NCBI RefSeq assembly: GCF_016808335.1
Contig: NC_053137.1
Location: 11,582,506 to 11,646,505, forward strand
DNA from: Panicum virgatum
Taxonomy: Eukaryota; Streptophyta; Magnoliopsida; Poales; Poaceae
Length of the DNA stretch: 64,000 nt
Direction: 5' to 3'
Numbering within the stretch: position 1 is the stretch's first letter; every line of letters begins with the position of its first letter. This document shows positions 34,434 to 45,022 of the stretch, piece by piece. A model generated the notes under the pieces. It made no database searches and was not told the DNA's origin. It saw nothing but the letters and a program-made list of their open reading frames with translations. The position numbers and the translations under genes are program-made.

Positions 34434-36470
34434 TCAACCACGTTTTGATGGTACCCAAACTAGGTTGGGTCCTCTCAAGTTAGGAGCAACATACTTTGGC
34501 AATGCCTTATTATGAATAGCGGGATGTTTTGCAATAGTAACAAACGAGGTACCATTACCATCATTTCTAAGCATAATATTTGCATCAATTGAAATAGGCT
34601 TAGAATTGTTACCTAAGGGACATGAATAAGCCATGTGTCCCCTTTCCCGGCATAAGTAGCATCAACTCTTTTGTTGAGCCTTTTCTTCCTTACTCATTTG
34701 ATGCTTCTCATTGCCTTGCTTCTCATTGTTTGCTTGAGCCTTCTTCTCAAGCTTGTTTGGGCAACCCGAAGCTAGGTGACCCAATATTGCACAACTATGG
34801 CACTTGATGTGAGCATGTGGATTCTTATCTTGAATCTTGTTCTTGCTCAACATCTTGATATCTTGAATATGAGTTGGATGTCTTGCTCTTGCCTTGCCAC
34901 CCCTTCTTGTTCTCTTTTTCATCATCTTCAAATCATCAACTTGATCATCATGGTTGATCTTGACTTGAAGTTGGGGTGCCTTCTCTTGCTCAACTTGTGG
35001 CTTTGGTTGAGGTTCTTGTTGCTTCACCAATTGCTTGGTTGGGCACATTGAGGTGAGGTGACCCCAAGTGCGGCACTTGAAGCATTTGACATGTTTAAAC
35101 TTCTCTTCTTCCTTCTTCAACTTGAGCTTTTCTTTGTTGGGGCAACCATTAGCAAAGTGTCCCATCTCATGGCATTGAAAGCATATGAAATGAGATAACT
35201 TTATTTCTTCTTGCTTCTTTATCTTCCTATTATATTTATTCTTTCCCTATTTCTTGCCTTTGGCTTTGCTCTTGTTGGAACCAATGCCACTCATGTCACC
35301 GAAACTTCTTTGATTTTTGATTATACTTTCAAGGGTGACTTTTGATTTTGTCCATCTCTCTATCTTGTTGCTCAAATACTTCACTTGACTTTGGAGCTCT
35401 TTGTTTTCTTCTACAAGGTTAGTCTCATATTGCATAGTAGAAGAAGAACAATCATCTATATGTGAAGTACATGGCATAGACAATAAATCATCACATGAGG
35501 TGGATACATGTTTCTTTCCTACATCACAAGGGTTAGCAACATTTTGCAATTGATCTTTTAACCCATGTGATGAGCTCTCACTAGTTTTAATTCCTTTACT
35601 AGAAAATTTGTTAGTGAGTAAAGCATGGTCTAGTACCAAATTCTCATGAGCAACACTAAGCTCCTCATGAATCAATTTTAGCTCCTCATGTGAACAACTC
35701 ATGACATAAAGTAGATGCTTTTGTTGTTCACATGTGTCTTTGAGAAAAGAGTTTTCTCTTTCAAATTTGATTGTTTTGGCTAACACTTCCTCAAATAATT
35801 TGGTCAAGCTAGCATATCTACTCAAGAGCTCATCATATGAATTAAGATCAATCACATTGCAATTTGATACCTTTGTGTCACCTTGTGACATGAAGCAATG
35901 TGGAGATGGAAATGAGCTTCACATAGCAATATCATCCGTACACGAGCCAACTTGATCATCAAGTATGCTTTGAGTAGAATTATAATTTGCAACACTTGAA
36001 TCATCATCAATCATGTCAAGTGAACATGTTGTAGATTGATTATCATCGTCATCACTTGACCATGAGGTGGAGCAATCTTCCACAACCACCATGTCATGGA
36101 TGTGCTCATCATCCTCATGCACTTCCTCCTTGGTCTTATAATCATCATGATCATCGGAGGCCGCCCCATATTTCTCATTTAGATAACTCCAAATCTCATG
36201 GGCGGTTTCCTTGTCCATGATCTCACCAAGAATGCAATTATGCAAAGATCTAAACAAGATGTAAGTAGCTTGGATGTCTAGATCTAGGCATTTCTCTTGT
36301 GTTGGAGTTAGATTTCCTTCATCTAACACATGAGAAAAACCTACATCCACCATCCACCACATTTGAGGGCAAATAAATTTAAAATTTCATATCATCCAAT
36401 TTTTCCACTGTGCAAAGTGTGTGCCATCAAAAATATGTGGATACTCAACATCTAGCCCATAAGTCGCCAT
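34434..36470 (-). pseudogene. gag-like frame with four in-frame stops
   Basis: From the ATG at 36470 (MATYGLDVEYP) one frame of 679 codons runs to 34434 without any frameshift, but with stops at 36387, 35919, 35247 and 34662. The N-terminal third matches the Copia-type UBN2 gag region (GTHFAQWKNW, then KETAHEIWSYLNEKYG). An acidic Asp/Ser-rich linker, a long coiled-coil-like segment (about 35300-35850) and four CCHC zinc knuckles follow: CFQCHEMGHFANGC, CFKCRTWGHLTSMC, CHSCAILGHLASGC and CYLCRERGHMAYSC. Gag would package element RNA into virus-like particles in the cytoplasm. The frame ends in a WVPS-containing tail where pol would start in an autonomous element. Described as found; this copy cannot make the full protein. 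Confidence 0.85.
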
Positions 36471-36508
36471 CCTCTCGGGTCGGTAAGGACCACAAATGAG
36501 AGACCTCG

Positions 36509-36520
36509 GCTCTGATACCA
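36509..36520 (-). promoter_or_regulatory. Primer binding site (initiator Met-tRNA type)
   Basis: On the minus strand TGGTATCAGAGC begins two bases after the LTR end, the standard plant retrotransposon site for initiator methionine tRNA. This sets the element's orientation. Confidence 0.92.
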
Positions 36521-36522
36521 CT

Positions 36523-39137
36523 TGTAGGGTCGAGATGGCGGACAAGAGGGGGGGTGAATAGTCCTTTCTAAAACTAATTGCGCCGGCTAACCGAAACTTA
36601 TGCGGAAATGAAACTATTCGCTTAGCCAAGACTACACCCCTCTAACTATAACTCTAAGGCACCTCCAAAAAGATTCTACACAAAGCAAATGGAGTGCCAA
36701 GCTAGTAAGAGCTCTCCTAACAATTCTAATGCCAAGTCACACAAGCCTAAGCACTAGTACTTCACAAACCGGGTGAGCTCCTACACAATTCTAATGAGCA
36801 AAAGCACAAAGCCAACCTAAACTCACTAGATGCTCAAGGACAAGAATACACAATCCAAATCCAAGAGCTCAACTTGCTTAGCTACACAAGCTAACTAGTT
36901 ACACAAGGATCTCTACTTCTAGCTACACAAGCAAGATGATGATTAGCAAGCTACACAAGCTAACTAATCACTAGAGAGCAACTACACAAGCACAAGATAT
37001 AGATGAATGTAAATACAAGGCTTGTGATTTGGAGAATGCAAACCACCAAGAAGAGTAGACAAAAATGACACGGTGATTTTTATCCCGATGTTCACTTGGT
37101 TGCCACCAAGCTAATCCCCGTTGAGACAAGCTCCAAGATTGCCGCCGATCCTCTTGCTAGTGGTGACTCTCAAGTCACACTCTCCCACGTGGAGTGCTCA
37201 CACCGAGCTCTAGCACATGATCCGGCCGGACCACTTTTTGCTCTTCACGTCTCGCTCAACTAGAGTTGCTCTTCGCGGCTCCCGCGGGGTGAGCACAATA
37301 CCCCTCACAATCTCTTCTCCGGAGCACCGCACAATCTTCTTGCGGGCTTCAACGGAGCCTCTTGCCACCAAGCCGTCTAGGAGGTGGCAACCTCCAAGAG
37401 TAACAACCACACCAGCTTGCAACACGATCACCTAGTGCCACTCGATGCAAACTCTCAAAGCAATCGCACTAGAATCGCTCTCTCACTCGATCGGATGATT
37501 ACTATCAAGTTAGAGTGACTAGAGGGCTCTCAAGCACTCTCACACATGGACACCAAGTCCCCAAGGTGCTCAGCCCCTTCAAATGGCCGGCCACACCCTC
37601 TATTTATAGAGGGAGGCCCCAAACTAGCCGTTACACTCAAATCCCGTGAAAACAGAGTTTTCGCGGACTGTCCGCCTCACAAAAACCGGACTGTTCGCCA
37701 TTCAAAACCAACGGCTAGAACTGCAATGATTATGTGTCAGAGTCGACCGTTAGAGCCCCGGGCGGACTGTCCGCGCCCCTTGGGTGGACTGTCCGCGGTT
37801 CAAAACTTCGAACCAACCGATTTGCAAACGTCTCTGATTAAATCTGGAAGTGACCGGCGGACTGTCCGCTCCCCAGGGGCGGACTGTCCGCCGTTCAAAA
37901 CGTGTGCACACACAGAAACCGCAGTGTTTCTGTCCCAGAATTTTCAGTAGGAGGCGGACCGTCCGCCCCCAAGGACCGAACGGTCCGCAGTTCATTTTGG
38001 ACCACCAACAGAGCCAAAAACGGCTCTGTTAGAGCTCATCCGAGATAACGGCGGACCGTCCGCCCCCCATGGGCGGACCGTCCGCAGGTCTATTTCCAGC
38101 AGAAATGTACCTCGGTAAAACGGCCATAACTCTTAGCTCCGATGTCCAAATTAGGTGATCTTGGACTCTATGGAAAGCTAATTCAGAGGACTACACAACC
38201 AACTGAATACTTGATCCAAAACACAATGGATCAAATCAGTATTCCACTCCAAGATACCACCTAATTTCCGAAGAAAACCGAAAAACCTTTCTTGCTTCCC
38301 AAAGTTGATCAACATCAACTCCAACTCTTTCTCCTTTGCAAATGTGCCAACACCACCACGTGAACAACACCATGTGCATGTGTGTTAGCATTGCACAATC
38401 ATTTTCAAAGGATTTTCACTTGATCTCACCACGCCACTCGATCCTAGCAACATCGCAATGTTAGATCGCTCAAGTGGCACTAGATGACCGATATGCAAAC
38501 AAGTTTACCCCTCTTGATAGTACGGCCATCTATCCTAAATCCGGTCATGCACTTCTCTACACAACCTTTGACCGGTGAAATGAAATGCCCTACAAGTCAT
38601 ACATTTGCCTTGCGCATTCCATTTCATCTTCCCAAATGTTGATGCCACACAAGCACCAAACTCCATCAAGCCTTTTGATCATCATCATGAGTCAACACTT
38701 GGCTTGATCTTCTTTGAATGATATGATCCACTCCATATCATCACATGACCTTTTTGGTCCATCAATCTTGACCTTGCTCGCTCTTCACCGTTGCGTCGGT
38801 CCATCGGCGCCAAATCTTGCCCAAGCTTCACCGCCTCGCGGTCCCTCGCTTGAAAGCCTTGACTTGCCCTTCTCCATTGCAACCGGTCCATCAAGCCAAG
38901 CCTTGTCTTGATCTTCTCCACTTTGGTCACATAACTCCATGTCATGTCTCATATGCAATGAGCTCCTCGATCACATTATATGAGCATAGCATCAACACTT
39001 AGCCATTTCTCCTCCATGGCACATGTTGCTCATACTAGTGTCTTTGTGTGGACTAATCTCCTGTGTATCTCAACATAAACACTTATTAGTCCACCTAAGT
39101 TATCACTCAATTACCAAAACCAAACAAGGGCCTTTCA
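36523..39137 (-). repeat. 5' LTR of the gag-only retrotransposon (2615 bp)
   Basis: Partner of 26819-29455. In element sense U3 runs from 39137 to the TATA box near 37605 and contains ten copies of GCGGACNGTCCGC or close variants (37672-38083), all within about 500 bp upstream of the TATA box. The R-U5 part (about 1.08 kb) ends at 36523. Confidence 0.95.
37601..37610 (-). promoter_or_regulatory. LTR TATA box
   Basis: Minus-strand text tctataaata inside an inverted ccctc/gaggg context. It is the likely promoter of the gag-only element, with the palindrome array immediately upstream. Confidence 0.7.
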
Positions 39138-39180
39138 CCGGTACTAACTGCCGCGGACGAATGAGCCGTTTTTTGGCAGT

Positions 39181-40760
39181 CCCCAGTTCTACTACGTCAG
39201 ATCGGTGTTGTGCGTAATGTCTTGACTCATTAGGTCTTGTTGTTTGTTGGTATTTTGTCGCCAAGCCTACCGAGGGATATCCTGAGGTAGTAGATTTGTA
39301 GACAGGGTGTCGCCGAGATCATAAACTTGAAGGTGAAATCATGATATTTAGATAGGTTCGGACCGCGAGTTGTGTAATGCTCTATTTCTGTTTAGTGGTT
39401 TGTATTGCCTGATGAGATTGTAGATTGTTGGTTATGCTTTGGAGGGAGTCCCTGCTCACCCTTATATACTGTGGAGGGAGAGGGGGGACATGATTGTAGG
39501 TATCCTGGTTTGATACGAGCTTAAGAGTCTACCTAGGCACTATCCGGGTAATTGTACCGAATAGTCCTACTCGTATTCGAGTACGTTACAACATGTTCAA
39601 GGTATATGACATGTCCTACCCCTATCACAGCAAGATCCATGCCACATAAGTAGTCTCATGGCCCCGAGTCTGACACTATTACCAGAGGGCGTTGACGCAG
39701 TCTGTGAGGTCGAGATTCCTCGAGTGATCAGAGGTTCTTGTAGTCATAACCCGCCAAGGTCGACAGTCCCACCTACGGATCATAGGAATATTGCACACTT
39801 GTGGGTAGTAGAATCCTTGGTCGTGACTGTACTCCTTACTGTTACCTCAAAAAAAATTGTATTCCTTTCTGGCACCTGCATGGTATGGGTTCGGGCTGCC
39901 ATAGGTATAGTACACATAGACTTCCTCAAAGCTCATGTGTGATGCGGATAGTCCGAGCAACTTGGTAGTGTCTGTTTGCTACGATGTTCCTTCTTTGATT
40001 TGTTGGCTACCACGTCGGGCTCTACATCGTGTCACCAGTCCTGTGGACAGGCCCGCTGCATGCACTGTGGTGTGCCGGTTCTCTTCGCCATCTGCAAATT
40101 TAGTCTCTTCACCGACTAGAGGGAGGGTCTCAGGCATGGAAGCTTGATTCCTCTACCGTATCCGGGATAATCAATTGGCCCCTCATACATCAAGTGCCTT
40201 TGCACAAAATTCTCCATACCAAATGTTCCAGACCAATGCGAGTTTGGCACTCAGGGCAAGTAAGCGATCTAGGAGCCCTCCACTACACCAACATGCGCGG
40301 CGATCCGCGTAACCAAAGAGATTATGTCGATGTGCTCTTCCCGAGATCATTTTCTGCCAGTGATACACCATGGTCATGGTAGGGGAAAACTTTACCTTGC
40401 TAGCCAGAGAATAGAGGCATTATAGCTCGGAGAGATACAAAAGACGCAAATCAGCGCAAGGATGAATAACCATGCAAAGTTATTTTGCAAGCAGACTAAG
40501 TGTAGAATTATGAATTGAAACTATGATATTCTTGCTGCTAGCAGGTTCATCTGAAATTGTACTACACTAAACACTACGGTCAGTGGTCCTTAACAAGGCC
40601 ATTGGGATCAATCAGCCATCTTTTATGGAAACCGAGGGCTAACCTGAGCCTTTCCGCACTCATGACAAATTGTTCATTAAAGAAATGAAAATAGGATTCA
40701 TATAAGAAACACTAAAGTTTTTGAGTTTTAACTAAACTTTAAAGAAATGAAAATAGGATT
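39181..40760. other. Non-genic, possible old LTR fragment
   Basis: 39230-39660 has LTR-promoter-like text (cttatatactgtggaggg, then a stretch similar in style to Ty3-type LTRs), but no ends or duplication. 39660-40380 has short frames only. A 24-bp direct repeat (taaagaaatgaaaatagg...) lies at 40678-40701 and 40740-40763, at the edge of the next element. Confidence 0.3.
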
Positions 40761-43700
40761 CATTGTAACTCTACAGTATTTTAAGCGCGTCATTACTTCT
40801 CGAGAAAATATGCTAGTGCTGTTACAATTTCACACTTGTCCGAAAATATACCATTATGTACCCTTTCAATGTGTTTATGAAAAAATTTAGATTGAAATGC
40901 TCTCATCTTCAACCTCCCACCCCTATCTCATTTCTCCCCCATCTTGACCGCCAAAGTGACAGCCGGGCCGCCGCAGCCCCGTCGGCGGCACGATGCCCAG
41001 GCCGCTGCAGGCATCCCACACACGGGGAGCACCACCAACACGAGCCACGGTAGGCCACAGCCGCCCTGCCGTCGGCACGGCGCTCAGGAAGCCACCGCTC
41101 ACGGGAGGCCGTCGGGAGCACCACCAGCGGCAGCCATGGCGGACAACGCTGGCAGCAAGGAGGAGGCCGCAGGCGCTCACATAGAAGTACTTCGTCGTGG
41201 GCAACATCCACGAGGCCCCGGCAGTGGATGCAGTCCCCGACCAGGCTCATGCCGGCCCTCCCCAGCACGGCACAGGTCGCGGTGACCTACGATGTGCACG
41301 TCGCCGCAGCACGGGAGGCCCCGAGTGCTGGTATGCCATGCTGGGCGTGCGGCCCCCTGACGAACAACCGCGCATCACCCATGACGGCGTCAAGCAGTAG
41401 CACTAGCAGCGCCAGCAAGCCCCTCCGCCGAGGGCGCCGGTGTGGCAGAACCGCCTAAATTAATCTGGTTTAAGTGCGCTAACAATCACTATTACTGCTA
41501 AAATGGTTAACATGCACTTTAAACGGATTAATTTAGGCGGTTCTGCCACAGCTGGTATCAGAGCCAGGTTCAGCTGTGGCAGAACCGCCTAAATTAATCC
41601 GGTTTAAGTGTGCTAACCATTACTATTACTGCTAAAATGGTTAGCATGCACTTTAAACTGAGAAATTTAACAGTCTGTCGGGTAAAATCCCAATAACACC
41701 ACTGTATTTCGGATCGAAACAACATACCTCACTCGAAGGTGAGACCAGAGATTACAATAACCAACTTTAATAGTAAATGTTATTATAAACTAAGTTTGAG
41801 AATTCAAACAGGGTGCCTCAGAAATTTGAAAGTAAATAAGTTCTTCAGAGTTTATAAACAGCGGAAAGAAAATAATAACTAGCGATGATGTATGACATCA
41901 TGATGAAGCCCTTATATGACGTCAATCTCACCAAGCATTCCAAAAAGTTACCTCAAAACAAAGTTAAAAGCAAGACTGAGTATATTAATACTCAGCAAGG
42001 CTGACCCGACTAAGGGTATATAATATCCCTTTAACTAGACATGTAAGGCTTGTGAAGGCTCTGGGTTTTCTTTTGCGGAAAAGCAACAAAGAGTAGGTTC
42101 TTATTTTCAAGTTTTAGCTTTCAGATTCTAGTTGGATTAACCATTCTAGGTTTGCACCTATCTATACAAGCATGGTAGAGAATTATTTTCATCCAACAAG
42201 ATTGAGTATCATCTTTATTTCACTTCTTACTCTATGTGGCAAAGAGATTAAGCAGGCTCAATATCCGTGAGCGGCGGAATAGTTCAAACCGAATTTCAAT
42301 ATTGGCAAGGTAAACCTAACACACACGCTTGGAGCACTGACGAGTCACTCCCAAGCAACCGTTTGCCTTTCATTCCGGTTCGTGGATCAGGGCCACTCTC
42401 CCCGACTATAGGGCACCCACCTCGTTCCTCATAGTCGTAGTTGTAGTGCTACATTGTTTAACAGGGCACCAACCTCATCCCACATCCATTTTATTCATGC
42501 TATCCCTAAGGGAGAGTGGGAGGTATGTCCACTTGCTGGGCCGATTGGTTACTAGGCTTGCCGCGTACCATATTTACGGCATGTGGCTAGTACTTTCAAA
42601 CGCTTAATCAACACTACCACACACACTGCGGCCTTAGCAAAATTTTATCAACACAGACATATTTCCACCATGAAACTAGTTGAAACTAATAACCCAATCC
42701 GTCCATGGTACTTATTGTGATTACATAAAGTAAACAATTAATTCCTATAAAGCTCGCTAGTGACAAGCAATCACTCGACTTTTACCGGTCCTATTAGTAT
42801 AGCATCTATTCGAACTCAGTTCTAGTGTTCAATCAATAGGTACCTAGGATTATGCATCTAAGGTTTCCAATCAACTCTAATAACTTAAATGCACAAGTAA
42901 ATAAAGATAGTAAGTTGTATAATTTAAAATATAGAATTATGCACTGGGCTTGCCTTTAGTAGAGTCTATAGAGTTAGTAGGCTTCAGCTCTTTCGAATCA
43001 GAGTTCAGAGCTTCAGTTAATTCAAACACGTTGGCTTGGACTTCATACAGTTCACTCTCGGACTTCGGGTTCACGTTTAGGTCTTCGTTGTCTTCCGTCA
43101 CATTCCTGGATGAGTTCGTATGTTCCGTCGACTAGCGATATTATTTCTGTTGGTGGGCTTGGGTGCCGGGGAAAGTGACTGGAGAAGCTTGTCGGCAGTG
43201 GGGTAGGGCACGGCGGCGGGGTGAACGACGGCGAGGAGGTCTCGGCAGGGGATGGGTTGAATCGAGTGGATAGCTAGCTTCACAAGGTCACTGTGAAGCT
43301 ATCTGGGGCCTTGGGGTGGTCGGAGCATCATTGTGGCGGCAGATCGGCGGCGGCGGAGGCTCGCCGGAGTTGATGGAGAAGGGGCGGCGGTGGTGTGTTG
43401 GGGAAGAAGCCCGGTCGAGGCTTTTTTATAGCCCAGAGTGGACAGGATAAGCGAGAGGAGGGTTCTGGGGGTGAGCTCGGTAGGGGAGGGGTGAAACCGG
43501 AGGCGACGACGTGTTTCCCAGCGGCGGCCGGCAAGGTGGCAAGATGCGGTGGTGTGGCGCGTATGCAGGAGGACAGCGGAGGCGGTGGAGTGCTCGTGCA
43601 CGACGTGTGGAGGTGGCTGGGGGTTTGGGGAAAGCGGCACTAGGGGCGGAGAAGGCCGGCGGTGAGCGGCGGCGCCCTTGTTTTAGCAGATAGGAGAGGA

Positions 43701-44536
43701 AGAAGGGTAGTAAGGGTGGTTTTGTAATTTTCCAAAAGTTCAGGGGTCTAACTGAAAAGTAAAATTTTCCGTTGATTTAGGGCTCAAATGAAAAAGTGTT
43801 CAACATGAAAGTTGTGTAACTTTTTAAGATCTACAACTTTCATGTTGTGCAAATTTTTACTAGATCAAAGGTTTTGAAATAATTTTGAAAGTCGCCAAAT
43901 CTTTCATTTGCAAAAGAACACAACTTATATTTTAAAATTGCAAGGGTATCCTTAAGTATAAATACATGTTTTTATGAGGGTAAAAGTGAAAAACAAAATA
44001 TACATTTTAACCCCTCATAAATTTTGAAATTTTGCCTTTTGAAAAAAAATTATTTTGTAAAAAGGACTTTGCACTTTTCCAAAATAACAAAAATACCCTT
44101 GCTCTGGAAATCATGGTTTAAATTTTAAATCAATACAAAAAATTTATTTTTAACCCCTAAAACTTGGATTGTCACAGCCGGAGCCTCAACCGTGGTTGTG
44201 GCCGTGGATTCAGGTCGTGCAGATGCAGTGGCGGGCTCCTGTGCCAGCGCCGACGACACTGCCACCAAGGACGCGGAGCTACGCCCACCGGACGTCGAGG
44301 GAGCGCCTTGATGTCGACGGAGATGCTGCGGCCCAGCAGCCACTATGGCGGTCGAGATGGGAGAAATAAGATAGGGGTGGTAGGTTGAAGATGAGGGCAT
44401 TTTGGTCCAAATTTTTCCATAAACACATTGAAATGGTACATAGTAACAACGATATGTTTGAATAAGTAAGTGTGAAATTGTAATGGCAGTAGCATAGTTC
44501 CTTAAAAAATAAAGGCACTTCCAATACGGTAGAGTT
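40761..44536. mobile_element. Second Mutator-like element, split by an LTR element
   Basis: The left end (40761 to about 40985) and the right end (about 44325-44536) are inverted copies. Shared words include gttacaatttcacacttg versus attacaatttcacactta, caatgtgtttatg and ctcatcttcaacct(c/a)ccacccc. The GC-rich interior (40985-41440 and 44182-44325) has open frames on both strands but no recognisable protein. Long inverted ends and GC-rich cargo suggest a Pack-MULE-like element of about 1.04 kb before interruption. No clean 9-bp duplication was found, so the superfamily is inferred. Confidence 0.6.
41441..44176 (+). mobile_element. Internally deleted LTR retrotransposon
   Basis: Flanked by a perfect 5-bp target duplication gccgg (41436-41440 and 44177-44181). 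Order: a 110-bp left LTR remnant (41441-41550), a 24-bp internal piece carrying TGGTATCAGAGCC (primer site for initiator Met tRNA, 41553-41565), then a 2602-bp LTR (41575-44176, tgtggcag ... ttgtcaca). The left remnant matches the first ~85 bp of the right LTR and then ends in a reversed copy of its own first 25 bp. No coding sequence survives; the GC-rich block 43140-43690 inside the LTR has only chance frames. Confidence 0.82.
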
Positions 44537-45022
44537 ATAATGGTACATATCGAATTAAGCCTTCAACACGAGAGTTGTAATGGGGTGGCTAAAGTTTAGC
44601 TGAAATTCAAAAGCTTTAGCACCCATATGAGCGCTATTATAAGCACATCCAAACAATCCAAACGGGTCCTCGCATAAACGGATCAATCACGCGCTTTCCC
44701 TTTTATTCACGCCGCGACACACTTCCCTTTGGTGCCCGTAGCAGCCGCTAGCGGGGGGAGGGGCTCTGCACACGAGCAGCACGGCCAGCCCGCAACGGAA
44801 CGGAGAACCAAACCGGCAAACGGAACCACCCCTCCTTCCTCCTTCCCCAATCCCCCCACCTTGTTTACTGCCGCTGCCGCCCGCCACGGCGCCTCGCCTC
44901 CACTCCCAGATCTTCCTCCACTCCCACCAAAACCCTAGCCCCGCCCCCCTCGTCTTTCGCGGACTCCGCCCCCGCCCCCGCCCCCGTCCCCCGCCCCGCT
45001 GCCTCGGAGCGCCGCCGCCGCC
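44537..45022 (+). promoter_or_regulatory. Promoter and 5' UTR region of DUF789 copy A
   Basis: From about 44690 the sequence parallels that before copy B from about 59690 (shared cacttccctt, gcagccgctagcggg, cggagaaccaaaccggcaaa), so the duplication includes the promoter-proximal region. 44820-45000 is CT/CCG-rich, typical of grass 5' UTRs. No clear TATA box. Confidence 0.5.

Larger units (their letters stand above)
26819..39137 (-). mobile_element. Full-length gag-only LTR retrotransposon (12.3 kb, minus strand)
   Basis: Two nearly identical LTRs (26819-29455 and 36523-39137) start with TG and end with CA. The whole is flanked by a perfect 5-bp target duplication ccggt (26814-26818 and 39138-39142). 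The primer binding site next to the right LTR and a purine tract next to the left one show that it runs on the minus strand. The interior carries a gag-like frame (34434-36470), but I find no protease, integrase, reverse transcriptase or RNase H. It thus resembles the non-autonomous gag-bearing terminal-repeat elements (TR-GAG) described in plants, probably depending on a Copia-type partner. The near identity of the LTRs implies recent insertion. A solo LTR of another family sits inside at 30033-31563. Confidence 0.93.
25763..39180. mobile_element. CACTA-like element split by LTR retrotransposon
   Basis: Host parts are 25763-26818 and 39143-39180. The ends form a short inverted repeat (left actgctagaaaaac; right, reversed, actgccaaaaaacg), close to CACTA termini but with the first C lost and no clear 3-bp duplication. 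Inverted words ttagtaccgg/ccggtacta recur at 25790-25925, 26585-26815 and just after the insertion, the same architecture as the 1771 element. The middle (26150-26460) is a GC-rich, imperfect repeat of ggaggccggcc-type words, followed by a gagagggagg microsatellite (26468-26525). No transposase. Original length before insertion about 1.1 kb. Confidence 0.6.

Noticed and set aside
40678..40763. 24-bp direct repeat at the left edge of the second Mutator-like element, considered as a target duplication
   Set aside because: Both copies lie on the same side of the element and the right end has no matching copy.
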